DNA of 64,000 nucleotides. Source: Chryseobacterium gwangjuense (GTDB taxonomy: Bacteria; Bacteroidota; Bacteroidia; Flavobacteriales; Weeksellaceae). Positions 42,295 to 51,140 of the stretch are shown one piece after another. Location: NCBI RefSeq assembly GCF_021311115.1, contig NZ_JAJTNP010000002.1, positions 558,001-622,000 on the forward strand, given 5' to 3'. The stretch's first letter is position 1, and each line of letters opens with the position of its first letter. Below the pieces are notes generated by a model. It saw only the letters and a list, made by a program, of their open reading frames with translations, ran no database searches and was not told the origin of the DNA. The translations under genes were made by a program, and so were the position numbers.

Positions 42295-45042
42295 ATGATT
42301 AAAAAACTATCCCTAATCTCTTTGTTTACGTTAATGCCTGCATCTTATTACTTTGCGCAAACCACTGTTTTTGCATATGTTAAGGATCAGGAAGGTAAAC
42401 CTGTGGAGAGAGCAGAAGTAGATCTTGCACAATCTGTAAATGATGTCACTGCAGATAAAATTGGCTACTTCCAGTTTGTAGATCTAAAACCGGGTCATTA
42501 TCTTATTACAGTTACAAAACCCAACTTTGAATCTAAAATTTTAGAGTTCGATGTAACTGCTGATGAGAAAAGAAAAAACCTGGGTGTAATTACGCTTGGT
42601 AACAGTGTAGGATCGGATGCAGGTGTTGTTGTGATTGATGATTCTGCAAATGATACTGAAGATGGAGGTTCTGCAATGCAGCCTACAGTAGGACTTTTAA
42701 GTTCAGGAAGAGATGCATTCCAAAATGTTTCGGCTTTTGAATTAGGAGCATACTGGTTCAGACCAAGAGGGGTAGATAATAGATTTGAGGATGTGGTTTT
42801 CAACGGGGTTTCAATGTCTAAAAATGACGACGGAAGAATTGACTTCAGCAATTGGGGCGGTTTGAATGATGTTACAAGATATCCTTTTGAAAATGTAGAT
42901 AATATTACACCTTCAGAATATACTTTTGGTAATTTGGGAGGTGTTGTTTATTATAACACAAGAGCTTCCAGCTATAGAAAGCAGACTTCATTAGCGTATT
43001 CATTTACAAACAGAAGTTATCTGCACAGAGCAATGGCAACGTATTCTACAGGTTTGTCTAAAAAAGGATGGGCGTTTACGTTTTCAGGAAGCAGAAGATG
43101 GGGAGACAGAGCCATTATAGATGGTGTTTACCAGGATGCTTATGCTTATTTCGGATCTATTGAGAAGCAATTCAGCGATAGACACTCGATTAACTTTACA
43201 GGTTTTGGTTCTCCTACTTATAGAGCTTCCAATTCTCCAAACACTCAGGAGGTTTACGATATTATGGGTAAAAATTACAACTCATATTGGGGATGGCAAG
43301 ATGGAGAAAAAAGAAATTCAAGAATCAGAAAGGTTTTTGAACCTATGTTTATGTTGACTGATTATTTAAAAATCGGAAAAAACTCCAATTTAACGAATAC
43401 TGTTTCCTATCAGATCGGAAGTGATGCAAGAAGCAGATTAGACTGGTTCCATGCAGAAGATCCTAATCCTACTTACTACAGAAACTTGCCAAGCTATGGT
43501 GGTTATACTGCAGATGAGTTTAGAGCACAGTCTCAAATAGATTGGAATAGCTTATACAATGCAAACCGTCTTAATCTTCAGAATATGGATGCTACTAAAC
43601 GAGGAGCTGTTTATACTGTAGTAGAAGATGTAAATAAAGATAAAACTTTCAACTTTGCTTCTCACTTTGATACAAGATTGAAAGACAACTGGAAATTGAA
43701 CATTAATTTCAATTATCAGAATTTAAAATCTGATAATTTTAGAAGAATCAAAGATTTATTAGGTGCTAATTATGCATACAATTTGAATGCTTTCAATAAT
43801 GATGCAAAATACAATGCGGATGATGCAAATTATGAAGTAAGAGTAGGAGACAGAACTCAATATTCATATGAGCTGACTAGAAATCAATATGCTTTAAATG
43901 TTTCCTCTGAAGTTGATTTCAACAAATGGAACTTTGTAGCCTCTATTTTCTCTTCATATTCTGAAGCATATAGAGATGGACACTACAGAAGTGGTTTGGT
44001 AAGATTTAAAGATAATTCTAAAGGAAAAAGTGCTGTTTATGATGCTTTAGATGCAGGTATTAAAGGTAAGATTACTTATAAAATCAATGGTAAAAACTTT
44101 ATTGTATATAATGGAGCATTTTTCAGTTTAGCACCAACTCTAAACGAAATTTTCATCAACCCAAGAATGGCTGATAATGTAACGCCGGGAGTTAAAAATC
44201 AAATGATTAATTCAAACGATTTGAGCTATATCATGAGAGGACAGATTCTAAAATTAAGATTATCAGGATATTATACGACTATTAATAATGCTACAGAAAT
44301 TTCAAGATATTATGCCGATGTAGATGTTCCAGGTTCTACAGCTTCACTGAGTACTTTGGTAAACGAAGCAATGAGCGGTGTTAATAAAAGATATGTTGGT
44401 GCAGAGCTTGGTTTCGATGTGAAAATTACGCCTACCATCAATGCAACCGGAGTTGCGAGTGTAGGAGAATATAAATATACCAATAATCCTGAGGTATCTA
44501 CTTTTGATGATATTAACGGATTTAGAACTTCACAAGATACTTGGGGTAAAGCCAACATTAAAAACTATAAAGTAGCAGGGACACCACAAAAAGCATTCTC
44601 TTTTGGACTAAAATACAATTCTCCTAAATATTGGTGGATTGGTGCTTCTGCTAATTATTTGATGGATCAGTATTTAGATTTATCAGCATTAAATAAAACT
44701 CCTTATATGTACACGGATCCAGGAACAAACGATCCTTACCCGGGAGTTACTCCAGAATTGATTGAACTGATTACAAAACAAAAGAAATTCGACGACCAGT
44801 TTATGTTGAATGCTAATGCAGGAAAATCTTTCGTTTTCGGAAAATACAGAATGGGTATCAGTGTTTCGGTAAACAATATTCTGAACAACAGAAACTATGT
44901 AACAGGAGGGTTTGAACAAGGAAGAAATGTAAACTTTACTGATGCTTTAGAAGATGCTCAAAGAGCAACTCCTTATTTCGGACCAAAACTTTGGTATGAC
45001 AAAGGAATTACTTTCTTTACTAACGTATATCTAAGATTCTAA
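42295..45042 (+). CDS. TonB-dependent receptor with carboxypeptidase-like N-terminal domain
   Basis: A 915-residue outer-membrane protein: signal peptide (1-21), a CarboxypepD_reg-like beta-sandwich (about 22-110; VFAYVKDQEGKPVERAEVDL), plug, and 22-stranded barrel ending YLRF. It is SusC-like in having the N-terminal extension, but shorter than typical SusC, and its partner downstream is a DUF5689 lipoprotein, not a SusD. It lies ten bases upstream of that gene and divergent from the EEP nuclease. The cargo is inferred to be nucleic acid fragments or another phosphoester. Confidence 0.9.
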   Translation: MIKKLSLISLFTLMPASYYFAQTTVFAYVKDQEGKPVERAEVDLAQSVNDVTADKIGYFQFVDLKPGHYLITVTKPNFESKILEFDVTADEKRKNLGVITLGNSVGSDAGVVVIDDSANDTEDGGSAMQPTVGLLSSGRDAFQNVSAFELGAYWFRPRGVDNRFEDVVFNGVSMSKNDDGRIDFSNWGGLNDVTRYPFENVDNITPSEYTFGNLGGVVYYNTRASSYRKQTSLAYSFTNRSYLHRAMATYSTGLSKKGWAFTFSGSRRWGDRAIIDGVYQDAYAYFGSIEKQFSDRHSINFTGFGSPTYRASNSPNTQEVYDIMGKNYNSYWGWQDGEKRNSRIRKVFEPMFMLTDYLKIGKNSNLTNTVSYQIGSDARSRLDWFHAEDPNPTYYRNLPSYGGYTADEFRAQSQIDWNSLYNANRLNLQNMDATKRGAVYTVVEDVNKDKTFNFASHFDTRLKDNWKLNINFNYQNLKSDNFRRIKDLLGANYAYNLNAFNNDAKYNADDANYEVRVGDRTQYSYELTRNQYALNVSSEVDFNKWNFVASIFSSYSEAYRDGHYRSGLVRFKDNSKGKSAVYDALDAGIKGKITYKINGKNFIVYNGAFFSLAPTLNEIFINPRMADNVTPGVKNQMINSNDLSYIMRGQILKLRLSGYYTTINNATEISRYYADVDVPGSTASLSTLVNEAMSGVNKRYVGAELGFDVKITPTINATGVASVGEYKYTNNPEVSTFDDINGFRTSQDTWGKANIKNYKVAGTPQKAFSFGLKYNSPKYWWIGASANYLMDQYLDLSALNKTPYMYTDPGTNDPYPGVTPELIELITKQKKFDDQFMLNANAGKSFVFGKYRMGISVSVNNILNNRNYVTGGFEQGRNVNFTDALEDAQRATPYFGPKLWYDKGITFFTNVYLRF

Positions 45043-45052
45043 AAAAACTATT

Positions 45053-47185
45053 ATGAAACAATATAATTCAATTTTAAAATATATTTTCATTGTTGTTGCT
45101 TCACTATTTGTGATAGGTTGTGTACATGATGATAAATATGATGAGCCAACTCTGGATGATTTTCAGTGTAGAACAGCTGATTATTATACTACAGGAGCAG
45201 GAAAGGGGTTGACGAAGTGGACTTTAACGACTTTGAAAACTAAAGCTCAAAACGCAGCGATTGTAGATAAAGCCTATATCGAAGGATATGTGTCTTCATC
45301 TGATGAAACAGGAAATATCTATAAAACAATCTACATCCAGGATTCACCTACAAACCCTACAGAAGGTTTAACGGTAAGTGTTGATGCGGTAAGTACATAT
45401 ACCAAATTTCCACAAGGTTCTAAAGTGTATATTGACTTGGAAGGTCTTGCACTTACGACGTATGGAGGAGTGATACAATTAGGAATGATTACTCCTGCCG
45501 GAACCAGAATCCCGGAAAAAGAAGTGAGTAAACATGTTTTCAGAGATTGTAACGTTAGAGAAAACATTACACCTAAAGTGTTAACGCTCTCTCAATTTGC
45601 TGCAAGCACTAACCTTATTGGATGTTTAGTACAAATTAACGATGTGGAATTTGATTCAAGAGCATTGTGTTCAACATATGCGCCAACCGGAACTACTGTA
45701 GATAAAACAATTGGTGAAGGATGGGATGCTACGAACAAAAAATATCTGAGAACAGCAGTGGTAAGAAACAGTGGTTATGCATCGTTTGCAAATCAACTTG
45801 TTCCTGCAGGAAAAGGAAAATTTGTAGGGATTTTCAGCAAGTATAACTCTACTTACCAAATGTATATCAACAGAACTACAGATTTGGATATGGAAGGAGA
45901 TAAAAATGGAGACGGTGTAGATGAGCATTTCCCTCGTTTAGATGGTATTGCAGCTAATCCATGTGGATTTAACCCTGCTACTCTTACTGCTAAAACTGTT
46001 GCAGATGTAAAACAATTCGCAGCAGGTACAACAAACTGGGTTCAGATTACAGGAGACTTTTATCTTAAAGCTCAGGTAGTGGCAAACGATGAAACAGGAA
46101 ATCTTTACAAGTATATTTATGTAGAAGATGCTACAGGAGGAATCAGAGTTAATATTAACAAAACAGACTTATACCTTGAAAGCCGTTTCAAATTAGGAAA
46201 AGATGTAAACATTAAGCTTAAAAACCTGTATGTAAGAAGCGTAAACGGAGAAATCCAACTTGGAGATTTATTTAATAATAATACTCAGTTCGGACAGATT
46301 GAAGAAGCTAATATGTACAAATATTTCTTCGACAGCAATCTGCCGTCAAGAGCTGTAGTACCGACTGAAAGAACGATTTCTCAGCTTACAACCGCAGATG
46401 TTGGAAGATGGATCAAAATCAAAGATGTTCAGTTCATTAATTCAGACTTAGGTAAAACACTAACGGATGGAACTGCTACAACCAACAGAACATTAGAAGA
46501 TTGTTCAGGAAAGACAATTCTTTTAAGAACAAGTGGCTTGGCTGTATTTGGAGATAAAAAACCTGCAACTGTTGAGTTGGAAGGAGGAAAAGGAGATGCT
46601 TATGCTATTTTAAGTGTATTTAACGGAACTTATCAGTTATGGATCACAAAACTTGCTAATATTGACTTTGATAATACTCCAAGATGTGACGGAAGCGTTT
46701 ATACTCCGATACCTGTAATTTTCAGCGATGACTTTTCAAGCGGATTTGTAAACTGGACAGCAGTAAATGTTGCGGGAGCTCAAGTTTGGGGAACTTCTAA
46801 TCAAGGAAATGGATCAAATTATTACGCTGTGGTAAATGGTGTTTTAAATAATGTAAATGAAGATTGGTTGGTTTCAAAAGAAGTAAGTTTGGTAGGAAAA
46901 ACACAAGCTATTTTAAACTTTACGACTGACGTAAGATACTCAGGAAGTGCTTTACAGGTATATGCAACAGACAATTATACAGGAACACCTTCTACAACGA
47001 CTTGGACTCAGCTATCACCGACTTTAGATACGAATTCAGCAGCGTTTGGAGATTGGGTAGGTTCCGGAAATGTAAGTTTAAATGCTTTCTTAGGTAAAAA
47101 TGTAAGAATTGCTTTTAAATACACTTCTACGGCTTCTGCAGCAGCAACTTGGGAAGTAGATGATTTCAAGATTAAAGCTCAATAA
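45053..47185 (+). CDS. Lipoprotein with DUF5689 (OB-fold-like) domains and a C-terminal jelly roll
   Basis: A 710-residue lipoprotein: lipobox VIGC (Cys23), then two related modules at about 55-285 and 310-540. Each shares the pattern of an OB-fold-like beta-barrel: KAYIEGYVSSSDETGNIYKT and GSKVYIDLEGLALTTYGG in the first, KAQVVANDETGNLYKYIYVE and NVNIKLKNLYVRSVNGEIQL in the second. A C-terminal domain (about 556-710; FSDDFSSGFVNWTAVNVAGA) resembles choice-of-anchor/jelly-roll binding modules. Without a SusD-type fold, it is probably the surface partner of the TonB receptor. It ends at a strong terminator. Confidence 0.85.
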   Translation: MKQYNSILKYIFIVVASLFVIGCVHDDKYDEPTLDDFQCRTADYYTTGAGKGLTKWTLTTLKTKAQNAAIVDKAYIEGYVSSSDETGNIYKTIYIQDSPTNPTEGLTVSVDAVSTYTKFPQGSKVYIDLEGLALTTYGGVIQLGMITPAGTRIPEKEVSKHVFRDCNVRENITPKVLTLSQFAASTNLIGCLVQINDVEFDSRALCSTYAPTGTTVDKTIGEGWDATNKKYLRTAVVRNSGYASFANQLVPAGKGKFVGIFSKYNSTYQMYINRTTDLDMEGDKNGDGVDEHFPRLDGIAANPCGFNPATLTAKTVADVKQFAAGTTNWVQITGDFYLKAQVVANDETGNLYKYIYVEDATGGIRVNINKTDLYLESRFKLGKDVNIKLKNLYVRSVNGEIQLGDLFNNNTQFGQIEEANMYKYFFDSNLPSRAVVPTERTISQLTTADVGRWIKIKDVQFINSDLGKTLTDGTATTNRTLEDCSGKTILLRTSGLAVFGDKKPATVELEGGKGDAYAILSVFNGTYQLWITKLANIDFDNTPRCDGSVYTPIPVIFSDDFSSGFVNWTAVNVAGAQVWGTSNQGNGSNYYAVVNGVLNNVNEDWLVSKEVSLVGKTQAILNFTTDVRYSGSALQVYATDNYTGTPSTTTWTQLSPTLDTNSAAFGDWVGSGNVSLNAFLGKNVRIAFKYTSTASAAATWEVDDFKIKAQ

Positions 47186-47205
47186 AAATTGACTTTTATA
47201 TACTT

Positions 47206-47232
47206 AAGCGGCGAACCAAAGGTTCGCCGCTT
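47206..47232 (+). terminator. Terminator of the TonB-DUF5689 operon
   Basis: AAGCGGCGAACC (47206-47217) and GGTTCGCCGCTT (47221-47232) form a GC-rich 12-bp stem around AAA, followed by TTTA. Confidence 0.92.
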
Positions 47233-47310
47233 TTATTATGTGCAAAAATATAAAGATTAATATGGATTCTATAAACAAGATAATGGTAAGCCTATACTAG
47301 ATAAAAACAA

Positions 47311-47336
47311 AAAACCACTGCAATTACAGTGGTTTT
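47311..47336. terminator. Terminator of the DUF6702 gene
   Basis: AAAACCACTG (47311-47320) and CAGTGGTTTT (47327-47336) around CAATTA, with A/T tracts on both sides. It lies 20 bases past the stop of the minus-strand gene at 47356. Confidence 0.9.
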
Positions 47337-47355
47337 TTTATTCAATTAAATTTTT

Positions 47356-47826
47356 TTAAAAAGATACTTCATTCACTTCTTTTCCTCTTTGGAAATTCAT
47401 GTTTTTTTGTTTTCCTTTATAAGCAATAGTCACTAGGTTTATTTGCTTTGGAAAAGCGCTTAAAAGTATCGTATTCTTTATTTTTAAGGCACTGATATCC
47501 GAAACCCCGCCGGTTTCAAAATATACCCATACAGTTTCTCCGCTTACCTGACTTCCTGTAAAAGTTATTGTTTTAGGAGAACCATTGACGTACACATCAA
47601 AATTATTGTTCACATATTTTTTTACTTCTGCCTCAAATCCTGCTGTGTTAGGATTTATTTTAATGGCATCTGAAATATGATTCGTATTCATTTTTGTGGT
47701 AAACTTCAAGGTCTTACTTCCATCAATATAATCCACTTTCGTCATTGAAGAGAAAAAGTCTACATACATAAAACTCATTAACATAAAAAATGTTAAAATT
47801 CCTGATATATATAAAAGTTTTTTCAT
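47356..47826 (-). CDS. DUF6702-like exported protein
   Basis: A 156-residue protein with an N-terminal hydrophobic signal or anchor (KLLYISGILTFFMLMSFMYV). The mature part is a small beta-sandwich-type sequence (DYIDGSKTLKFTTKMNTNHI, then TVWVYFETGGVSDISALKIK, then LSAFPKQINLVTIAYKGKQK) that I match to DUF6702, a Bacteroidota family of unknown function. The ATG at 47826 (MKKLLYIS) is preferred to 47850 because it begins a normal signal peptide. A single gene with its own terminator. Confidence 0.72.
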   Translation of the reverse strand: MKKLLYISGILTFFMLMSFMYVDFFSSMTKVDYIDGSKTLKFTTKMNTNHISDAIKINPNTAGFEAEVKKYVNNNFDVYVNGSPKTITFTGSQVSGETVWVYFETGGVSDISALKIKNTILLSAFPKQINLVTIAYKGKQKNMNFQRGKEVNEVSF

Positions 47827-47884
47827 CTTAATTAATAGATTTACAATCATCCTTTTTTTGTATAAGTCACAAATAATATGCCAA

Positions 47885-48634
47885 TTAAAAATTCACGCTT
47901 ACAGAATATTTATCGTAGAAGGCTTTTATATGTGCTACTGCATCATCAGCAGTATCTACGACTCTGTAAAGATCGAGATCACCATCAGAAATCATTCCGT
48001 CTTTTAAAAGAGTTGCCCGGAACCAATCTAATAATCCACCCCAAAATTCAGATCCTACCAATACAATTGGGAACCTGCCTATCTTTTTTGTTTGAATTAA
48101 AGTTAAAGCTTCCGTAAGCTCGTCTAAAGTTCCAAAACCTCCCGGCATAACTATAAATCCTTGAGAATACTTTACAAACATTACTTTTCGTACAAAAAAG
48201 TAATCAAAATTCATCGAGTAAGACTTATTGATATAAGGATTGAAATGCTGTTCAAAAGGAAGATCAATATTGAGTCCGATAGATATTCCCTTAGAATTAA
48301 AAGCACCTTTATTACCTGCTTCCATAATTCCCGGTCCGCCTCCTGTGATAATTCCAAAACCTATTTTTGTGATTTTTTCGGCAATATCTACTGCCATCTG
48401 ATAATATTTGCTTTCAGGTTGTAACCTTGCAGAGCCAAATATAGATACACAAGGACCTATTTTAGCAAGCTTTTCATAGCCGTCTACAAATTCTGCCATC
48501 ACTTTAAAAACCATCCAGCTATCTTTAGTAATGGTTTCGTCCCAGTTTTTTTGTTTTAAACTATTGTGTAGCTTCGTTTCGTTAATATCAAATTCCGGAT
48601 TTACCAGACTTTCGTCTCTTTCATTCATTTCCAT
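47885..48634 (-). CDS. LOG-family (TIGR00730) nucleotide 5'-monophosphate phosphoribohydrolase
   Basis: A 249-residue Rossmann-like protein with the LOG signature in two parts: GGGPGIMEAGNKGAF and MPGGFGTLDELTE, preceded by VSIFGSARLQPESKYY. LOG proteins hydrolyse the N-glycosidic bond of nucleoside monophosphates such as cytokinin-type precursors; the bacterial substrate is often unclear. The start is ATG 48634 or 48628. It follows the MurU-like gene by five bases, so it is in the same operon and could process nucleotides from amino-sugar turnover, but that is speculation. Confidence 0.88.
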   Translation of the reverse strand: MEMNERDESLVNPEFDINETKLHNSLKQKNWDETITKDSWMVFKVMAEFVDGYEKLAKIGPCVSIFGSARLQPESKYYQMAVDIAEKITKIGFGIITGGGPGIMEAGNKGAFNSKGISIGLNIDLPFEQHFNPYINKSYSMNFDYFFVRKVMFVKYSQGFIVMPGGFGTLDELTEALTLIQTKKIGRFPIVLVGSEFWGGLLDWFRATLLKDGMISDGDLDLYRVVDTADDAVAHIKAFYDKYSVSVNF

Positions 48635-48639
48635 GGCAA

Positions 48640-49353
48640 TTATTTAAAATGTTTCTCGGCTTCTATTACGGATTCGGGTCTTCCTACATCTATCAAAATA
48701 CTGTCATGCACAAAGCCATGTATATGCTCAGTATGCATAAGATCCAAATATTCTTCCATTACAGAAAATTTGCCGGTTCGTTTTATTTTATTAAAAATGC
48801 TTGGGTTTATACAATGAACACCACTAAAAGCAAGTGCTTTAAACCCTTTATTAAATTCAGCGAGTCTTTGTTCTCCTGTTTGCACATTCAGCCATCCTCT
48901 TAATACCATTTCATCGTTAAAAAGCAATTTTCGGGAGCTTTCTCGATCTGAAACTGCTAAAGTAGCAAAATCTTTTATCTTTTTATGATAACTCACCAAT
49001 GCATTGATGTCTATATTGGTTAAAATATCCGCATTCATGATTAAGAAATCTTCTCCATGATCTAAAAACTTTCGTGCAAAAATTAAACCACCTCCGGTTT
49101 CCAGTAGCTCTTGGGATTCGTCTGAGATTTCAATTTTGCAGCCGAAATTATTGTTGTTTTTCAGAAAGTCAACAATTTGGCTTCCGAAATGATGAACGTT
49201 GATGACAAAATCTTGTATTCCGAAACTTTTAAGATATCTGATATTTCTTTCCAAAAGAGGAATATCATTCACTTTTGCCAATGCTTTTGGATGATGGTCT
49301 GTAAATGGCTTTAATCGGGTTCCTTTTCCTGCTGCGAAAATGAGAGCTTTCAT
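48640..49353 (-). CDS. murU: Sugar-1-phosphate nucleotidyltransferase, MurU-like
   Basis: A 237-residue GT-A nucleotidyltransferase: AAGKGTRLKPFTDHHPKALA (nucleotide-binding start), then LETGGGLIFARKFL, the metal site NADILTNID, SGVHCINPSIF and a closing DVGRPESVIEAE. It has no C-terminal acyltransferase or left-handed helix domain, as in MurU of Pseudomonas, which makes UDP-MurNAc from MurNAc-1-phosphate. GDP-mannose- or UDP-GlcNAc-forming relatives are alternatives; the AmgK-like kinase and RapZ-C neighbours favour MurU. It is separated from the RapZ-C gene by a 99-nt gap that holds a repeat. Confidence 0.83.
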   Translation of the reverse strand: MKALIFAAGKGTRLKPFTDHHPKALAKVNDIPLLERNIRYLKSFGIQDFVINVHHFGSQIVDFLKNNNNFGCKIEISDESQELLETGGGLIFARKFLDHGEDFLIMNADILTNIDINALVSYHKKIKDFATLAVSDRESSRKLLFNDEMVLRGWLNVQTGEQRLAEFNKGFKALAFSGVHCINPSIFNKIKRTGKFSVMEEYLDLMHTEHIHGFVHDSILIDVGRPESVIEAEKHFK

Positions 49354-49362
49354 ATTTTATGG

Positions 49363-49456
49363 GTAATGAGTAATTGATAATGAGTAATTATTAGTGCTTT
49401 ATAAATTATATAATTAACGAAGTTAAAAAGATTACTTATTGCACATTACTCATTAC
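49363..49456. repeat. Palindromic repeat with GTAATGAGTAAT ends, overlapping the rapZ-C stop
   Basis: GTAATGAGTAAT (49363-49374) and its exact inverse ATTACTCATTAC (49445-49456) bound a 94-bp AT-rich element. A second direct partial copy, AATGAGTAAT, follows at about 49379. The right end overlaps the stop codon of the RapZ-C gene at 49453-49455. One copy in this window. Confidence 0.65.
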
Positions 49457-49863
49457 TTATAATTAAGTTGGTGCTGTTCATCGTGGTGAAGGCTGATTTC
49501 AACTTTTTCACCATATTTTTTTTCAATAAAATGAGCAATTTTTATTGCGGAATAAACGGATCTGTGCTGTCCTCCCGTACATCCGAAATTGATCTGTAGG
49601 TTTTCAAAACCGCGCTCTATATAATTATCAATATTAATGGAAACCAAAGCTTTGATTAATTCTAAAAACTTAGGCATTTCAGTTTGTGTTTCCAGATATT
49701 CCTGAACACCAATATCGTTTCCGGTCTGGATTTTATACTCTTCAATTCTTCCTGGGTTTAAAATTCCACGGCAATCGAAGGTAAAACCACCTCCGTTTCC
49801 GGAATCATCTTTAGGAATTCCTCCTTTTTTGTATGAAAAACTGTGAATGTCTATGTGTAACAT
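49453..49863 (-). CDS. Stand-alone RapZ C-terminal domain protein
   Basis: A 136-residue protein equal to the C-terminal domain of RapZ/YvcJ, lacking the N-terminal P-loop ATPase. Landmarks are FDCRGILNPGR, the Asp-rich start, and INFGCTGGQHRSVYSAIKIA, then KVEISLHHDEQHQ. In E. coli this domain binds glucosamine-6-phosphate and RNA and controls GlmS synthesis through sRNAs. Here it sits between a MurU-like nucleotidyltransferase and an AmgK-like kinase, both acting on amino sugars. The stop lies inside a palindromic repeat, so the final residues (YK) may derive from the repeat. Confidence 0.87.
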   Translation of the reverse strand: MLHIDIHSFSYKKGGIPKDDSGNGGGFTFDCRGILNPGRIEEYKIQTGNDIGVQEYLETQTEMPKFLELIKALVSINIDNYIERGFENLQINFGCTGGQHRSVYSAIKIAHFIEKKYGEKVEISLHHDEQHQLNYK

Positions 49864-49928
49864 TTTCTTTATTTATTTAAATTTTGAACAATAAAGTTCC
49901 AGATATTTATTATTAATTTATTTCGTTT

Positions 49929-50020
49929 TTTGTCATTCCGTAGGAATCTCAGCTTGGCTTTTTAGAGACCCTTCTTGAACTTTTGTTCGTAAACTTTCAG
50001 TTTATGCACAGGATGACAAA
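49929..50020. repeat. Palindromic intergenic repeat, TTTGTCAT family, copy 3
   Basis: The 92-bp element starts TTTGTCATTCCGTAGGAATC and ends GCACAGGATGACAAA. The left end matches copies 1 and 2; the right end has a different inner arm. It lies about 50 bases past the stop of the AmgK-like gene. Confidence 0.7.
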
Positions 50021-50071
50021 TCTAATACTAACTACTTATTACAAAAAGTTAGCCTGAGTTTACCGAAGATT

Positions 50072-51091
50072 TTATTTATTCAATATTTCCTCAATTTTCA
50101 ACTTAGTTTTTTCCAAATTTAGTTGTTCTATCACTTTTTCAAGTTCCGGATACTCTTTCATGTTTTCCCAAGTCTGTGCAAATTCAGTGATGTTTTCAAT
50201 GCCTTTTTCAATGCTTGCAATGAAATGTTGTTTCTTCTGAATCAGTCCTCTGAAACCATAAGCTCCCAAAACCTGCAAGAATCTCATTAGTTGAATAGGT
50301 TTAACCGATTTTTTTAGTTGAATCTGAATGTCTTTATTTTCAAATTGTTGAATATAAAAAGCAAGCATCTCATTTTTGAAATTTTCAGGGAAATTTGCTT
50401 TTGCCTGAAATAGAAAAGAAATCACATCATACATCAAAGAACCTTTCATCGCTGATTGGTAATCGATAAAGGAAACTTCATTGTTTTCATTCACCATGAT
50501 GTTTCTTGCCTGAAAATCCCGTATCATTATTCCTTTGGGTTCAAGTCCTTCGATAAGCTCCACGATTTTCTTAAATTCTTTTAGAAGGGTAGATTTATGA
50601 TATTCCAGCTCAAGAACATCGGCAACAAAATTTTTGAAATAATACAAATCATGAGTTACCGGTAATTCGTTGTATTCTTCGTATTCAAACGTTTTGCTGT
50701 AATCTATTTTGTTCTGAGTCAGCGTCTGAAGCTGAAAAAGTTTTTCTAAAGTCTGTTGTACCAAAGCTTTTACATGTTCAGATAAGCTTTCTTGGGTAAT
50801 GACGTCAGAAAGTGTTTTTTCTCCTAAAAATTCCTGAACATACATCTTTCTGTCATCAGAAATTATAAAAATACGGGGAGTATTCAGATCTAGTGTTGAA
50901 AATACCTGAGAGTAATAAAAAAAACTTTCATTCTCCTGAATGTTTTCATTGTAAGTAATGATGTATTTTCGGTTGTCGGATTGAGCCAAAAAATTCACCC
51001 TCGCAGAACCGCTTTGAGCCAAGGTGACGAACTCAGAAGATTTTTTACCTAGATAATTTTCAAAAAATCGTTTTGCGTTTTCAGAAATCAT
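50072..51091 (-). CDS. amgK: AmgK-like aminoglycoside phosphotransferase-fold kinase
   Basis: A 339-residue APH-fold kinase. Motifs: nucleotide loop and Lys region early, then GIMIRDFQARNIMVNENNEV (catalytic Asp/Asn pair; the usual HGDxxxxN is RDFQARN) and SFIDYQSAMKG (metal Asp). This RDFQxRN/DYQ form is that of AmgK, which phosphorylates MurNAc and GlcNAc at C1 for recycling through MurU. The start at 51091 (MISENAK) is chosen because the minus-7 box at 51101-51108 covers the alternative 51103 start. It heads a unit with the RapZ-C and MurU-like genes. Confidence 0.85.
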   Translation of the reverse strand: MISENAKRFFENYLGKKSSEFVTLAQSGSARVNFLAQSDNRKYIITYNENIQENESFFYYSQVFSTLDLNTPRIFIISDDRKMYVQEFLGEKTLSDVITQESLSEHVKALVQQTLEKLFQLQTLTQNKIDYSKTFEYEEYNELPVTHDLYYFKNFVADVLELEYHKSTLLKEFKKIVELIEGLEPKGIMIRDFQARNIMVNENNEVSFIDYQSAMKGSLMYDVISFLFQAKANFPENFKNEMLAFYIQQFENKDIQIQLKKSVKPIQLMRFLQVLGAYGFRGLIQKKQHFIASIEKGIENITEFAQTWENMKEYPELEKVIEQLNLEKTKLKIEEILNK

Positions 51092-51100
51092 AATATGAAA

Positions 51101-51108
51101 CAAATATA
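51101..51108 (-). promoter_or_regulatory. Minus-7 box of the AmgK-like gene
   Basis: On the minus strand this reads TATATTTG, nine bases before the ATG at 51091. Confidence 0.55.
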
Positions 51109-51128
51109 CTAATTTACAGTCTAATTTT

Positions 51129-51136
51129 TATCTTTG
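51129..51136 (+). promoter_or_regulatory. Minus-7 box of exosortase F, 4 nt before the start
   Basis: TATCTTTG is followed by CAAT and then ATG. It and the divergent amgK box share a 49-base intergenic region. Confidence 0.55.
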
Positions 51137-51140
51137 CAAT

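Noticed and set aside
45053..47185. SusD assignment for the lipoprotein after the TonB receptor
   Set aside because: No SusD TPR-like helical signature; the sequence has DUF5689 OB-fold-like modules and a jelly roll.
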